Of a DNA stretch of 64,000 nt, positions 6,625 to 16,326 are shown one piece after another. The notes beneath the pieces were generated by a model that made no database searches, was not told where the DNA came from, and saw only the letters and a list, made by a program, of their open reading frames with translations. Origin of the DNA: Curtobacterium sp. MCBA15_009 (GTDB taxonomy: Bacteria; Actinomycetota; Actinomycetes; Actinomycetales; Microbacteriaceae); NCBI RefSeq assembly GCF_001864895.1, contig NZ_MJGO01000037.1, forward strand, positions 232,759-296,758, in the 5' to 3' direction. Numbering within the stretch: position 1 is the first letter of the stretch; each line of letters opens with the position of its first letter. A program made the translations under genes and the position numbers.

Positions 6625-9113
6625 CGGATCTCCACTCCCACGTGCCCTGCGATCGGCAGACGCACCACGACGGTGAGGCCACCGCCCGGGGTGTCGTCGA
6701 CCTCGATCGTGCCGCCCATCCCCTCGGTGAAGCCGCGGGCGAGCGCCAGACCGAGGCCGAGGCCCGTGTCGTTGTCGGTGTCGCCGAGGCGTTGGAACGG
6801 CTGGAAGACCTCGCCGCGGCGGTCCTCCGGGATCCCGGGGCCGTGGTCGGCGACGCGGAGCTCCACCCCGCCGGCGAAGGCGCTCGCGCCGACCCGGACG
6901 TGGGTGCCGTCCGGCGCGTAGCGGACGGCGTTCGCGAGCAGGTTCACGACGACCCGCTGCAGCAGGACGGGGTCGGCGAGCACCGGTGGCAGGTCGGCGG
7001 GCAGGTCGAGGTCGACGTCGTCGGGGCCGAGCTCGAGCTCGTCGAGTGCGGGGGCGACCACCGTCTCGAGCGCGATCGACGCGGGGGCGACCGCGAGCAC
7101 ACCGGCCTGCACGCGGCTGACGTCCAACAGGTCGGCCAACAGCACCGCCAGCTGACCGAGGCTCTCGTCGGCGGTCGCGAGCAGGGCCTCCCGGTCGGAC
7201 CGCGACAGGTCGATGTCGGGCGCGCGGAGGGTCTGCACAGCGGCCGAGGCCGCCGCGATCGGGCGGCGCACGTCGTGACCGACGGCCGCGAGCAGGGCGC
7301 TGCGGACACGGTCGGCGGCGGCGATGCGCTCGGCACCGACGGCGGTGCGCGTCAGCTCGCGGTGCTCGACGGCGGCGTCGAGCTGCTGCTCGACGACCCG
7401 CAGCAGCCGGCGCTGGGTCGGGTCGTCGGGCGCGCCCGCGAACTCCAGGACGGCGCCGGACGGGAGGCTCGTGGTCGCGTCCGGCGTCGCACCGAACGTC
7501 CCGGATGTGGCCGGCACCTCGTCGCCCTGGCGGATCCGGACCCCGGCGAAGCCGAAGGCCTCGCGGGTGCGGTCGAGCAGGGCCTGCAGGGCGTCGTCGC
7601 CGCGGAGCACGCTGCCCGCGATGCCCATGAGCAGGCCCGACTCGGCGGACGCGCGGCGCGCCGCACGGGAGCGGCGGGCCGACCGGTCGACCACGAAGCT
7701 GACGAGCACCGCGCTGATCACGTACATCACCAGGGCGAAGAGGTGCCACGGCTGCTGGACGGTGACCATGTAGAGGGGTTGCACGAAGAAGTAGTCGAGG
7801 CTCAGCCCGGACAGCACGGCGGCGAAGACCGCCGGCCACATGCCGCCGACGAGCGCGACGACGAGCACGAGCAGCTGGTACGCCAGCACGTCGACGGTGA
7901 TGGCGTCGGGGTCGCTGCCGAGGGACAGCGCCCAGGTGAGCAGCGGCCCGAGCAGCAGCGACAGCACGAACGCGGCGACCACCCGGCCGCGCGACAGGCT
8001 GCCGCCGAGCTTCGGCAGGGCGATCCCGCCGCCGGCGCGCTCGTGCGTGACGACGTGCACGTCGATGTCGCCGGACTCGCGGATCACGGTGTTGCCGATC
8101 CCCGGGCCGGTCATCGCGGCGGCGAGCCGACTCCGGCGGCTGACGCCGATCACGATCTGGGTGGCGTCGATCGAGCGCGCGAAGCGCACGAGCGTGCTCG
8201 GCACGTCGTCGCCGACGACCTGGTGGTACGTGCCGCCGAGCTGCTCGAGCAGGGTCCGTTGGGTGCCGAGCGCGCCGGGGTGCCGCTCGCGCAGGCCGTC
8301 GTTCGTCGTGACGTGCACGGCGGCGAGCTCGCCACCGGCGCTGCGGGCGGCGATCCGGGCCCCGCGGCGGAGCAGGGTCTCGCCCTCGGGGCCGCCGGTC
8401 AGGGCGACGAGCACGCGCTCGCGGGTCTCCCACCGGTGCTCGATGCCGTGCTCGGCGCGGTAGGCCTTGAGCGCGTCGTCGACCTCGTCGGCGAGCCAGA
8501 GCAGGGCGATCTCGCGCAGGGCGGTCAGGTTGCCGAGGCGGAAGTAGTTCGACAGGGCGGCGTCGATCCGGGCCGCCGGGTACACGAGTCCGTCGGACAG
8601 GCGCTCGCGCAGCGCTGCCGGCGCCAGGTCGACGACCTCGATCTGGTCGGCCGCACGCACCACGGCGTCGGGGACGGTCTCTCGCTGCACGGTGCCGGTG
8701 ATCTCGCGGACGACGTCGCCGAGGGACTGCATGTGCTGCACGTTGACGGTGCTCACCACCGAGATCCCGGCGGCGAGGAGCGCCTCGACGTCCTGCCAGC
8801 GCTTGTCGTGGCGACCCCCGGGGGCGTTCGTGTGCGCGAGCTCGTCGACGAGTGCGATCTCGGGGGCCCGGGCGAGGACGGCGTCGAGGTCGAGGTCGTC
8901 GAGCTCCACCCCGCGGTGGGAGACGGTGCGGCGGGGGACGACCTCCAGCCCGTCGACCAGGGCCGCGGTGGCGGCGCGCTCGTGCGTCTCGACGACGGCC
9001 ACGACCACGTCGTGTCCCTCGTCGAGCAGCCGACGCCCCTCTTCGAGCATCGTGTACGTCTTGCCGACGCCGGGCGCCGCACCGAGCAGGACCCGCAGCT
9101 TGCCGCGCTTCAC
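6621..9113 (-). CDS. kdpD: KdpD sensor histidine kinase
   Basis: 830 residues with the full KdpD order: the N-terminal KdpD domain with Walker A GAAPGVGKT (11-19), a universal-stress-type domain (about 230-370), four close membrane segments (about 390-490), a GAF-like region, then the kinase core with phospho-acceptor His613 (GHDVRRPI) and HATPase boxes ending in GLGLGLALARG. It senses K+ or turgor and phosphorylates KdpE. The GTG start at 9113 has AGAGGA upstream; the longer ORF would extend into the palindrome at 9153-9212, so it was rejected. Confidence 0.95.
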   Translation of the reverse strand: MKRGKLRVLLGAAPGVGKTYTMLEEGRRLLDEGHDVVVAVVETHERAATAALVDGLEVVPRRTVSHRGVELDDLDLDAVLARAPEIALVDELAHTNAPGGRHDKRWQDVEALLAAGISVVSTVNVQHMQSLGDVVREITGTVQRETVPDAVVRAADQIEVVDLAPAALRERLSDGLVYPAARIDAALSNYFRLGNLTALREIALLWLADEVDDALKAYRAEHGIEHRWETRERVLVALTGGPEGETLLRRGARIAARSAGGELAAVHVTTNDGLRERHPGALGTQRTLLEQLGGTYHQVVGDDVPSTLVRFARSIDATQIVIGVSRRSRLAAAMTGPGIGNTVIRESGDIDVHVVTHERAGGGIALPKLGGSLSRGRVVAAFVLSLLLGPLLTWALSLGSDPDAITVDVLAYQLLVLVVALVGGMWPAVFAAVLSGLSLDYFFVQPLYMVTVQQPWHLFALVMYVISAVLVSFVVDRSARRSRAARRASAESGLLMGIAGSVLRGDDALQALLDRTREAFGFAGVRIRQGDEVPATSGTFGATPDATTSLPSGAVLEFAGAPDDPTQRRLLRVVEQQLDAAVEHRELTRTAVGAERIAAADRVRSALLAAVGHDVRRPIAAASAAVQTLRAPDIDLSRSDREALLATADESLGQLAVLLADLLDVSRVQAGVLAVAPASIALETVVAPALDELELGPDDVDLDLPADLPPVLADPVLLQRVVVNLLANAVRYAPDGTHVRVGASAFAGGVELRVADHGPGIPEDRRGEVFQPFQRLGDTDNDTGLGLGLALARGFTEGMGGTIEVDDTPGGGLTVVVRLPIAGHVGVEIR

Positions 9114-9152
9114 GTGCTCATCCTCTCGCGTCGGGTCTCGCAGCGTGTGCCG

Positions 9153-9212
9153 GAACCAGGTTCCGGACACAGCACCACGCTCTTCCGCGGTGTCGTGTCC
9201 GGAACCTGGTTC
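9153..9212. repeat. Long inverted repeat between kdpC and kdpD
   Basis: Arms of 18 bp, GAACCAGGTTCCGGACAC (9153-9170) and its exact complement (9195-9212), around a 24-bp loop. The left arm with its flank is itself a dyad (CCGGAACC-A-GGTTCCGG, 9150-9166 region). It sits in the only sizeable gap inside the kdp operon and could attenuate transcription or stabilise mRNA between the transporter and sensor genes. Confidence 0.8.
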
Positions 9213-9222
9213 ACGGGCACGG

Positions 9223-9825
9223 TCAGGACGCCTTCGCCAGGGCCAGGTTGAGCGCGAGCACGTTCACGACCGGGCCGCCGAGGAACCCGAGCTGCCGCGA
9301 CTCGGTGTGCGTCGCCACGAGCGCCCGCACCGTGTCCTCCGACAGGCCCCGCGCCGCAGCCACCCGCGACACCTGCTGCGCCGCGTACTCCGGGCTGATG
9401 TCCGGGTCGAGGCCCGAGCCCGACGCGGTCACGGCGTCGGCCGGCACCTGCGTTGCCGGGACGCCGTCGGCCGCAGCGAGCGCCGCACGACGGTCCTCGA
9501 CGGCGTCGAGCAGGTCCGGGTTGTTCGGCCCGAGGTTCGAGCCGGAGGACGCACCGGCGTCGTAGCCGTCCTCGCCGGCGGCCGACGGCCGCGACTGGAA
9601 CCAGCGATCGGCCTGCTTGCCCGTGAAGGACTGCCCGATCAACGAGGAACCGACGACCTCGCCGGACGAGTCCGTGACCATCGAGCCGTTGGCCTGGTCG
9701 TGGAACGCCGCCTGGCCGACGCCCCAGACGGCGAGCGGGTAGCCGACGCCGAGCACGACGGTGGCGAGCAGGGTGAGGCGGATCGCCACACCGGCGGAAC
9801 GGACGGTGGAACGTGCAGATGCCAT
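9223..9825 (-). CDS. kdpC: KdpC subunit of K+-transporting ATPase
   Basis: 200 residues with one N-terminal membrane helix (about 12-34) and the KdpC-specific segments [16 protein letters not shown] and [14 protein letters not shown]. KdpC stabilises the KdpFABC complex and helps ATP binding. It starts at ATG 9825, two bases after the kdpB stop at 9828. A 109-bp gap with a strong palindrome separates it from kdpD. Confidence 0.96.
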   Translation of the reverse strand: MASARSTVRSAGVAIRLTLLATVVLGVGYPLAVWGVGQAAFHDQANGSMVTDSSGEVVGSSLIGQSFTGKQADRWFQSRPSAAGEDGYDAGASSGSNLGPNNPDLLDAVEDRRAALAAADGVPATQVPADAVTASGSGLDPDISPEYAAQQVSRVAAARGLSEDTVRALVATHTESRQLGFLGGPVVNVLALNLALAKAS

Positions 9826-9827
9826 GA

Positions 9828-11924
9828 CTAGAACCCCGGGATGAGACCGACCACGAGGTCGATCAGTTTGATGCCGATGAAGGGGACGACCACGCCGCCC
9901 AGCCCGTAGACGAGCAGGTTGCGGCCGAGGATCGACGACGCTGCGGCCGCGCGGTACGTGACGCCACGCAGGGACAGCGGGATGAGCGCCACGATGACGA
10001 GCGCGTTGAAGACGACCGCCGACAGGATCGCGGACGACGGGCTGTGCAGCCCCATGACGTTGAGCGCCGCGAGCCCGGGGAACGCCGCCTGGAACATCGC
10101 CGGGATGATCGCGAAGTACTTCGCGACGTCGTTGGCGATGGAGAAGGTGGTCAGGGCACCGCGGGTGATGAGCAGCTGCTTGCCGATGCGGACGACGTCG
10201 ATGAGCTTGGTCGGGTCGGAGTCGAGGTCGACCATGTTGCCCGCCTCCTTCGCCGCCGTCGTGCCGGTGTTCATCGCGACGCCGACATCCGCCTGCGCCA
10301 GGGCCGGGGCGTCGTTCGTGCCGTCACCGGTCATGGCGACGAGGTTGCCGCCCTCCTGCTCGCGCTTGATGTACGCGAGCTTGTCCTCCGGGGTGGCCTC
10401 GGCGAGGAAGTCGTCGACACCGGCCTCGGCGGCGATGGCCTTCGCGGTGCGGGGGTTGTCGCCGGTGATCATCACCGTGCGGATGCCCATCGACCGGAGC
10501 TCGGCGAAGCGGGACGCCATGCCGTCCTTGACGACGTCCTTCAGGTGCACGACACCGAGCAGGGTGACCGCACCGGTCGAGGACCGACGCCCGACGACGA
10601 GCGGCGTGCCGCCCTGGTCGGAGATCTCTGCGACCGACCCGTCGATGGCGGACACGACACCGGCGTCGGAGGTGTTCGCCCACGCGAGCACCGCAGCAGC
10701 AGCGCCCTTCCGGATCTGCGACCCGTCCGGCAGGTCGAGACCGGACATGCGGGTCTGCGCGGTGAACGGCACCTCGACGGCGCCGTCCGGCAGACCGACG
10801 GCCACCCCGTCCTCGCGCGCAAGGTCGACGATCGAGCGTCCTTCCGGGGTACTGTCCGCGGCACTCGACAGCGCCGCCGCCTCGAGCAGTTCGGCCTCGG
10901 GCACACCCGGCACCGGCACCACGCGCGACGCCCGGCGGTTGCCGTAGGTGATCGTGCCGGTCTTGTCGAGCAGCAGCGTCGTGATGTCACCGGCGGCCTC
11001 GACCGCACGGCCCGACATCGCGAGCACGTTGTGCTGCACCAGCCGGTCCATGCCGGCGATCCCGATCGCGGAGAGCAGCGCGCCGATGGTGGTCGGGATG
11101 AGGCAGACGAGCAGGGCGATGAGCACCGGGACGCTGACGGTCGCACCGACGAGGCCCGCGATGGGCTGCATCGTCAGGCAGACGATCACGAAGACGATCG
11201 ACAGCGAGGCGAGCAGGATGTTCAGCGCGATCTCGTTCGGCGTCTTCTGCCGTGCCGCGCCCTCGACCAGGCGGATCATCCGGTCGATGAAGGTCTCACC
11301 CGGCGTCGAGGTGATGCGCACCACGATCCGGTCGGACAGCACCCGCGTGCCGCCGGTGACGGCACTGCGGTCGCCGCCGGACTCGCGGATGACCGGTGCG
11401 GACTCCCCCGTGACGGCCGACTCGTCGACCGACGCGATGCCGTCGACGACGTCGCCGTCACCCGGGATGACCTCGCCGGCGACGACCACGACCACGTCGC
11501 CCTTGGCCAGGTCGACGGACGCGACCTCCTCGGTCGCGTTGCCGGTCGCGGCCGCATCGGACTGCGAGTACCCGAGCACCCGGCGGGCGCTCGTGGTCGA
11601 GCGGGTCTTCCGCAGCGTGTCGGCCTGCGCCTTGCCGCGGCCCTCGGCCACCGACTCCGCCAGGTTGGCGAAGACGACGGTGAGCCAGAGCCAGACGGCG
11701 ATGGCGATCGTGAAGGCGGACGGCTCGACGACGGCGGCCGCCGTCGTCAGCGCCGCGCCGACCTCGACGATGAACATGACGGGGTTCCGCCACATGAGTC
11801 GCGGATCGAGCTTCCGCAGGGCGCCCGGGAGGCCCGCCACCAGTTGGCGCGGTCCGAACGCGGACGAGCGGGTGGTCGGCTCCACGGCGGTGCGCGGTTC
11901 CGGCTCGGTGGTCACGGAGGTCAT
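9828..11924 (-). CDS. kdpB: KdpB, ATP-hydrolysing subunit of K+ pump
   Basis: 698 residues, a P-type ATPase of class IA. The phosphorylated aspartate is Asp320 in [17 protein letters not shown] and [12 protein letters not shown] motifs and the membrane segments are all present. Together with KdpA, C and F it drives high-affinity K+ import at the cytoplasmic membrane. Its ATG overlaps the kdpA stop (ATGA). Confidence 0.97.
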   Translation of the reverse strand: MTSVTTEPEPRTAVEPTTRSSAFGPRQLVAGLPGALRKLDPRLMWRNPVMFIVEVGAALTTAAAVVEPSAFTIAIAVWLWLTVVFANLAESVAEGRGKAQADTLRKTRSTTSARRVLGYSQSDAAATGNATEEVASVDLAKGDVVVVVAGEVIPGDGDVVDGIASVDESAVTGESAPVIRESGGDRSAVTGGTRVLSDRIVVRITSTPGETFIDRMIRLVEGAARQKTPNEIALNILLASLSIVFVIVCLTMQPIAGLVGATVSVPVLIALLVCLIPTTIGALLSAIGIAGMDRLVQHNVLAMSGRAVEAAGDITTLLLDKTGTITYGNRRASRVVPVPGVPEAELLEAAALSSAADSTPEGRSIVDLAREDGVAVGLPDGAVEVPFTAQTRMSGLDLPDGSQIRKGAAAAVLAWANTSDAGVVSAIDGSVAEISDQGGTPLVVGRRSSTGAVTLLGVVHLKDVVKDGMASRFAELRSMGIRTVMITGDNPRTAKAIAAEAGVDDFLAEATPEDKLAYIKREQEGGNLVAMTGDGTNDAPALAQADVGVAMNTGTTAAKEAGNMVDLDSDPTKLIDVVRIGKQLLITRGALTTFSIANDVAKYFAIIPAMFQAAFPGLAALNVMGLHSPSSAILSAVVFNALVIVALIPLSLRGVTYRAAAASSILGRNLLVYGLGGVVVPFIGIKLIDLVVGLIPGF

Positions 11925-13603
11925 GACAGTCCTTCTGCGAGCGGGCCCAGTGCGAGCACCGGGAAGTAGGTGAGGGCGGTGACGATGACGGCGACGCCGC
12001 CGAGCAGCCCGATGAACAGCGGGCGGTGGGTGGGCAGCGTGCCCGCGGTCTCCGGCACCCGGTCCTGGGCGGCGAGGGACCCGGCGAGCGCCAGGACGAA
12101 CACCATCGGCACGAAGCGGCCGAGCAGCATCACGACACCGAGCGAGGAGTTCATCCACGTGGTGTTCGCGGTGAGCCCGCCGAAGGCGGAACCGTTGTTG
12201 TTCGCACCCGAGGTGAAGGCGTAGAGCAGCTCGGACAGCCCGTGGTTGCCGGGGTTGTAGATCGACGTGCCGAGCACCTGTTCGCGGACGCCGGGGATCA
12301 CGAGCGAGAGCCCGGTGGCGAGGAGCACGAGCGTCGGCGTGACGAGGATGTACAGCGCCGCGAAGGTCATCTCCTTCGCGCGGATCTTCTTGCCGAGGTA
12401 CTCCGGCGTGCGGCCGACGAGCAGGCCGCCGATGAACACCGTGATGACGGCGAGCACGAGCATGCCGTACAGGCCGGAGCCGACGCCGCCGGGGGTGACC
12501 TCGCCGAGCATCATGTTGAGCAACGCCATCATGCCGCCGATGGGCGTGAAGCTGTCGAACATGCCGTTCACCGCACCGGTCGAGGTCGCGGTCGAGGTCG
12601 TGCCGAACAGCGTCGTGCCGAGGATCCCGAACCGGGTCTCCTTGCCCTCCATCGCGGCCCCTGCGGCGTGCGTCGCGGCACCGGCGCCACCGAGCTCCGC
12701 GATCGACATCACCGACAGGGACACCAGGAAGATCGCGCCCATCACGGCGAGGATCGCGTAGCCCTGGCGGTCGTCGCCGACCAGCCGGCCGAACGTGCGG
12801 GGCAGCGAGAAGGGGATGACGAGCATGAGGAACACCTCGACGAGGTTCGTCCACGCCTGCGGGTTCTCGAACGGGTGCGCCGAGTTCGCGTTGAAGTAGC
12901 CGCCACCGTTCGTGCCGAGCTCCTTGATCGCCTCCTGCGAGGCGACGAACCCGTCCGGGATGTGCTGCGTGCCACCGACGAGCGTCGTGACGTCGGTGCC
13001 GCTCCCCCACGACTGGATCACTCCGCCGGCGACGAGCACGATCGCGAAGACGAACGCCCCGGGCAGCAGCAGTCGGCCGAGCCCGCGGACGACGTCCACC
13101 CACACGTTGCCGAGCGTGCCCGACTTCCGGCGGGCGAACCCGCGCACCAGGGCGACGGCGACGGCGAGGCCGACGGCGGCGGACAGGAAGTTCTGCACCG
13201 CGAGGCCGCCCATCTGCACGGCGTAACCGACGGTGACCTCCGGCGAGTAGGACTGCCAGTTCGTGTTCGCGACGAACGACGCCGCGGTGTTGAACGCGAG
13301 CGAGGGTCCGACGGCCGGCAGCCCGAGGTCGCCGGGCAGCACGACCTGGATGCGCTGCAGCAGGTAGACGAGCAGGAGCCCGACGACGCTGAAGAGCAGC
13401 ACGCCCCGCAGGTACACGGGCCAGGACTGCTCGGCGTCCGGGTCGACCCCGATCAGCCGGTAGACCCCGCGCTCGACACGGTTGTGCCGGACGGGGGTGA
13501 AGACCTTCGCCATCCAGTCGCCGAGCGGCCGGTAGGCGACGACGAGCAGCAGGACGAGCGTCGCGACCTGGACGATGCCGGCCCAGACGTCTGCGGCGCC
13601 CAT
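11921..13603 (-). CDS. kdpA: KdpA, K+-binding and translocating subunit
   Basis: 560 residues, normal length, with about ten membrane helices and the four selectivity-filter-like loops, for example [26 protein letters not shown] and GANNNGSAF. It is the K+ channel-like subunit of KdpFABC. The ATG at 13603 shares one base with the kdpF stop (TGATG), indicating translational coupling. Confidence 0.97.
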   Translation of the reverse strand: MGAADVWAGIVQVATLVLLLVVAYRPLGDWMAKVFTPVRHNRVERGVYRLIGVDPDAEQSWPVYLRGVLLFSVVGLLLVYLLQRIQVVLPGDLGLPAVGPSLAFNTAASFVANTNWQSYSPEVTVGYAVQMGGLAVQNFLSAAVGLAVAVALVRGFARRKSGTLGNVWVDVVRGLGRLLLPGAFVFAIVLVAGGVIQSWGSGTDVTTLVGGTQHIPDGFVASQEAIKELGTNGGGYFNANSAHPFENPQAWTNLVEVFLMLVIPFSLPRTFGRLVGDDRQGYAILAVMGAIFLVSLSVMSIAELGGAGAATHAAGAAMEGKETRFGILGTTLFGTTSTATSTGAVNGMFDSFTPIGGMMALLNMMLGEVTPGGVGSGLYGMLVLAVITVFIGGLLVGRTPEYLGKKIRAKEMTFAALYILVTPTLVLLATGLSLVIPGVREQVLGTSIYNPGNHGLSELLYAFTSGANNNGSAFGGLTANTTWMNSSLGVVMLLGRFVPMVFVLALAGSLAAQDRVPETAGTLPTHRPLFIGLLGGVAVIVTALTYFPVLALGPLAEGLS

Positions 13604-13692
13604 CAGAAGCGCTCAGGACGCACGAGCGCCCAGACGAGGTACACGACAGCGGCGATGCCGAGGACGGCGGCCGCGATGGTGATGCCGATCAC
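13603..13692 (-). CDS. kdpF: KdpF small subunit
   Basis: 29 residues, GTG start, almost entirely one membrane helix ending in the typical KdpF tail WALVRPERF. It stabilises the KdpABC complex. Its start overlaps the stop of another tiny membrane ORF (GTGA) and its stop overlaps the kdpA start. Confidence 0.9.
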   Translation of the reverse strand: MIGITIAAAVLGIAAVVYLVWALVRPERF

Positions 13693-13772
13693 AGCCGTTC
13701 CACCCCCTTGGCGATCAGTGCCACCACGCCGAACACGGCGAGGACACCGGCGACGACGAACACGTCGAACAC
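13689..13772 (-). CDS. Tiny membrane ORF at the head of the kdp operon
   Basis: A 27-residue frame from GTG 13772: one helix (FVVAGVLAVFGVVALIA) followed by a short basic tail KGVERL. GGAG lies 6 nt upstream of the start, and the stop overlaps the kdpF GTG as GTGA, the same coupling used throughout this operon. Such small frames are easily missed. It may be an extra single-helix component of the Kdp complex or a translational leader; function unknown. Confidence 0.55.
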   Translation of the reverse strand: MFDVFVVAGVLAVFGVVALIAKGVERL

Positions 13773-13920
13773 GAGGGACTCCAGAAGGTCTGCGGTACCC
13801 GCGCCGGGCGGCGCGGGACGGCACCACGTGTGGTGCCGAACCGATGCTGGGTCCTGCGCCGGGCCTCCCGGCCGGTCCTAACGGTTCCCTCACGCCGCCC
13901 GGACGGACGCATGCACGGTC
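13773..13920. promoter_or_regulatory. kdp operon upstream region
   Basis: 148 bp between the WYL regulator stop and the first kdp frame. It holds the dyad GGCACCAC-GT-GTGGTGCC (13820-13837), a hairpin GCCGGG-CCT-CCCGGC (13858-13872), and two direct copies of CGGTCCTAACG at 13873-13883 and 13916-13926; the second overlaps the regulator's stop codon. The repeats are candidates for KdpE sites. No convincing -35/-10 pair was picked out. Confidence 0.4.
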
Positions 13921-14865
13921 CTAACGCGCTGCCGCCCGCAGCCGTCCGGCCAGGTCGCGGACCGCCCCGCGCAGCTCGTCCGGGCCCTCGACCCGCACCG
14001 GCACGGCCAAGCCCGCGACGACACCCGCGAGCCCCTGCCACGACCACGATCCCAGGGTGATGCGGGTCCGGGCGCCCTCGGCCTGCTCGACCACGGCGTC
14101 ATCGGGCAGGTACGGCGTGATCGTCCGCGCATCAGCCGGCGTCGTGGTCACGGACCCGGTGCACGGCCAGACGTCGTCCACCGCCGACCCCTTGAAGCGC
14201 GCCGACACGAAGGCCGCCGCGTCGCCGCCGGGGACCGCCCGCGGTGTGAAGGGGACGCGGGTGCGCATCCGCGGCGTGATCCGGTCGACGCGGTGGGTGC
14301 GCCAGTCGTCGCGGTCGGTGTCCCAGTCGAGCAGGTACCAGCGGCCGTTCCGGGCGACGACGGCGTGCGGTTCCACCCGGTGCGGGGTCTCGTCCTCGCC
14401 GTACCCGAAGCGGAAGACCTCTCGCAGGTGGACGGCCTCGCTCACCGCCACCAGGACGTCCGGGTCGGTCGTGGTCCGGCTCGTCGCGGTCACGGCCTGC
14501 ACGGCGTCCACCCGGGACCGCAGGCGCGCGGGCATCACCTGCCGGACGGTCGCCAGGGCGCGGGCCGCCGACTCGGCGACGTCCGCCCCCGATGCCGGGG
14601 CGACGGCGAGCGCCAGGGCGATCGCCACCGCCTGGTCGTCGTCGAAGAGCAGCGGTGGCAGGTCGGACCCGGCCTCGAGCCGGTAGCCGCCGGCCGGGCC
14701 GCGGAGCGCCTCGACCCGGTATCCGAGGCCGCGGAGCCGGTCGACGTCGCGGCGGACGGTGCGGGGGCTGACCTCGAGCCGCCCGGCGAGCTCGTCGCCC
14801 GGCCAGTCGCGGTGCACCTGCAACAGGGAGAGCAGCGCGAGCATGCGTGCGGAGGGTCCGGCCAT
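13921..14865 (-). CDS. WYL-domain transcriptional regulator
   Basis: 314 residues. Residues 6-60 are a DeoR-like winged helix-turn-helix (SPRTVRRDVDRLRGLGYRVEA); residues 130-215 are a WYL domain (NGRWYLLDWDTDRDDWRTHR), a ligand-sensing fold common in actinobacterial regulators. The ATG at 14865 was preferred because GAGGAT ends 7 nt upstream; an in-frame ATG three codons earlier also exists. It diverges from the VOC-protein gene, an arrangement common for WYL regulators of PhnB-like genes. Confidence 0.85.
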   Translation of the reverse strand: MAGPSARMLALLSLLQVHRDWPGDELAGRLEVSPRTVRRDVDRLRGLGYRVEALRGPAGGYRLEAGSDLPPLLFDDDQAVAIALALAVAPASGADVAESAARALATVRQVMPARLRSRVDAVQAVTATSRTTTDPDVLVAVSEAVHLREVFRFGYGEDETPHRVEPHAVVARNGRWYLLDWDTDRDDWRTHRVDRITPRMRTRVPFTPRAVPGGDAAAFVSARFKGSAVDDVWPCTGSVTTTPADARTITPYLPDDAVVEQAEGARTRITLGSWSWQGLAGVVAGLAVPVRVEGPDELRGAVRDLAGRLRAAAR

Positions 14866-14927
14866 GTCGATCATCCTCGTCGAAGAAGCGGTCACGATCT
14901 GACCGCATTGCCCGACAGCCTTGTCTC

Positions 14928-15347
14928 ATGAGCATCGAAACGACAACCCACCTCAACTTCGACGGCGACGCCCGCGAGGCGCTCGACTTCTACGCAGCGG
15001 TCTTCGGCGGCGAGGTCACCGCCGCCACCTACGGCCAGATGGGCGCCCTCGACGACCCGGCCTGGGCCGACCGCATCGTCTTCGGTCAGGTCGCCACCGC
15101 CGCCGGCTTCCGGATCATGGCCTTCGACGTCTGGCCCGGCCAGCCCTGGGACCAGGGATCGAACGCCTTCTACGTCTTCGTGCACGGCGACGACACCGCC
15201 GAGATCGAGCGGTACTGGGCCGCGCTGTCGGAGGGCGCCGAGGTCCGGCAGCCCCTCGCCCCCTCGGCCTGGGCGCCGCTCGCCGGGCAGCTCCGCGACC
15301 GTTTCGGCGTCGTGTGGCAGCTCGACGTCGCGGGTCCGCGGGGTTGA
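14928..15347 (+). CDS. PhnB-like VOC-fold protein
   Basis: 139 residues of the glyoxalase/bleomycin-resistance (VOC) superfamily, PhnB-like subgroup: N-terminal THLNFDGDAREALDFYAAVFGGE and C-terminal WAPLAGQLRDRFGVVWQLDV are diagnostic. The biochemical role is unknown; relatives act on small molecules or bind antibiotics. It is separated by only 62 bp from the divergent WYL regulator, which probably controls it. Confidence 0.85.
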   Translation: MSIETTTHLNFDGDAREALDFYAAVFGGEVTAATYGQMGALDDPAWADRIVFGQVATAAGFRIMAFDVWPGQPWDQGSNAFYVFVHGDDTAEIERYWAALSEGAEVRQPLAPSAWAPLAGQLRDRFGVVWQLDVAGPRG

Positions 15348-15395
15348 ACCGGCGCAGGGCTGACCTGCCGCCCGCGCGCTCGGCATACTGGGCGC

Positions 15396-16316
15396 ATGGG
15401 GGAGCAGGCGACCGCCGCGGACCGAGCGAGTGTCCGCGACGACGACGAGCGTGAGCGGCGCCGTCGCGCGCAGCGCACGCGCCGCCGTCGGCAGCGGCTC
15501 CGCCGGACCCTGCGGCAGCGCATGGACTGGCGCGGCGCCCGGGTCCCCGTCGGCGCGTGGTGGTTCGCCGTGCTCGCCGTCGCCCTCGGGGTCCTCTACG
15601 GCCGGGCCACCGACGCCGGGGACCCCGGGGTCGGTGGGCCCGGTGCCGATGCCCTCGGTGCTGCGGTCGCCGGAGCGGCGATCGGCGTCGGCTGGGGTGC
15701 ACTGCTGTTCGCCTGCGCGCCGCCGCTCGTCGCGGTCCCGCTCGCCGCTGCCGGCGTGTTCTGCGGGTTCGTGCTGGTCGGGCCGCTCGGCCCGGGCGCG
15801 GTGAGTGCCAGCCTGGTGGCCTCGGTCGCCGGCTGGCTGCTCGGCATGCAGCTCCGGTACCTGGTCGTCGGTCGCCGACGGCCGCCCGAGCGAGCCCGCC
15901 TGGTCGATCGCGGCCGCCCACGACGCGCGGCACGGATCACCCCCGGCGAGCGCTCGCAGCTCGTGGCCACCGGGGTCTCCGGCGTCCTGGCCGTCGTCGT
16001 CCCGGCGCTCCTCCTCCTGGTACCGGCCCCAGCGGCGTTCGGCACCTGGCTCGTGCTCGTCCTCGTCACCCTGGCGTGGTCCGGCCCGGTGGGCTGGTGG
16101 ACCGGCATGGTGCGGAGCCACCACGCGGCCGGCGGTGCGCCGTTCGCGGCGGCGCAGTGGGGCCTGCTGTTCAACGCCTGGGGCTCCGCCGGTGTGCACG
16201 CGTTGCCGATCACGCTGACCGCGGGCATGGCGGGGGTCGGCCTCGGCTTCGTGCTCCGCCGCCTGCACGAGGCCCGGGTCGGCCGGTACCCGCGCGAGCG
16301 TCCGGCCGCGGGCTGA
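15396..16316 (+). CDS. Polytopic membrane protein with arginine-rich N-terminus
   Basis: 306 residues, family not recognised. Residues 20-42 are extremely basic (runs of Arg), then about six or seven hydrophobic segments follow between 50 and 290, split by a basic cytosolic loop near 160-185 (GRRRPPERARLVDRGRPRR). CATACT ends 6 nt before the ATG (leaderless pattern). It converges on the rRNA methyltransferase gene with a 10-bp gap. No catalytic motif was seen. Confidence 0.65.
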   Translation: MGEQATAADRASVRDDDERERRRRAQRTRRRRQRLRRTLRQRMDWRGARVPVGAWWFAVLAVALGVLYGRATDAGDPGVGGPGADALGAAVAGAAIGVGWGALLFACAPPLVAVPLAAAGVFCGFVLVGPLGPGAVSASLVASVAGWLLGMQLRYLVVGRRRPPERARLVDRGRPRRAARITPGERSQLVATGVSGVLAVVVPALLLLVPAPAAFGTWLVLVLVTLAWSGPVGWWTGMVRSHHAAGGAPFAAAQWGLLFNAWGSAGVHALPITLTAGMAGVGLGFVLRRLHEARVGRYPRERPAAG

Positions 16317-16326
16317 GCCGGGGACC

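Noticed and set aside
5941..8433. Very long Arg/Pro-rich frame antisense or out of frame within kdpDE
   Set aside because: GC-rich DNA gives long shadow frames; kdpD and kdpE explain the region and the shadow has no domain.
9114..9170. N-terminal extension of KdpD
   Set aside because: It would translate the palindrome; the GTG at 9113 has AGAGGA and begins right at the conserved KRGKLRVLLG.
6642..9251. 869-codon plus-strand frame opposite kdpD
   Set aside because: Antisense shadow, composition dominated by Gly/Arg/Glu, no start signal and no domain.
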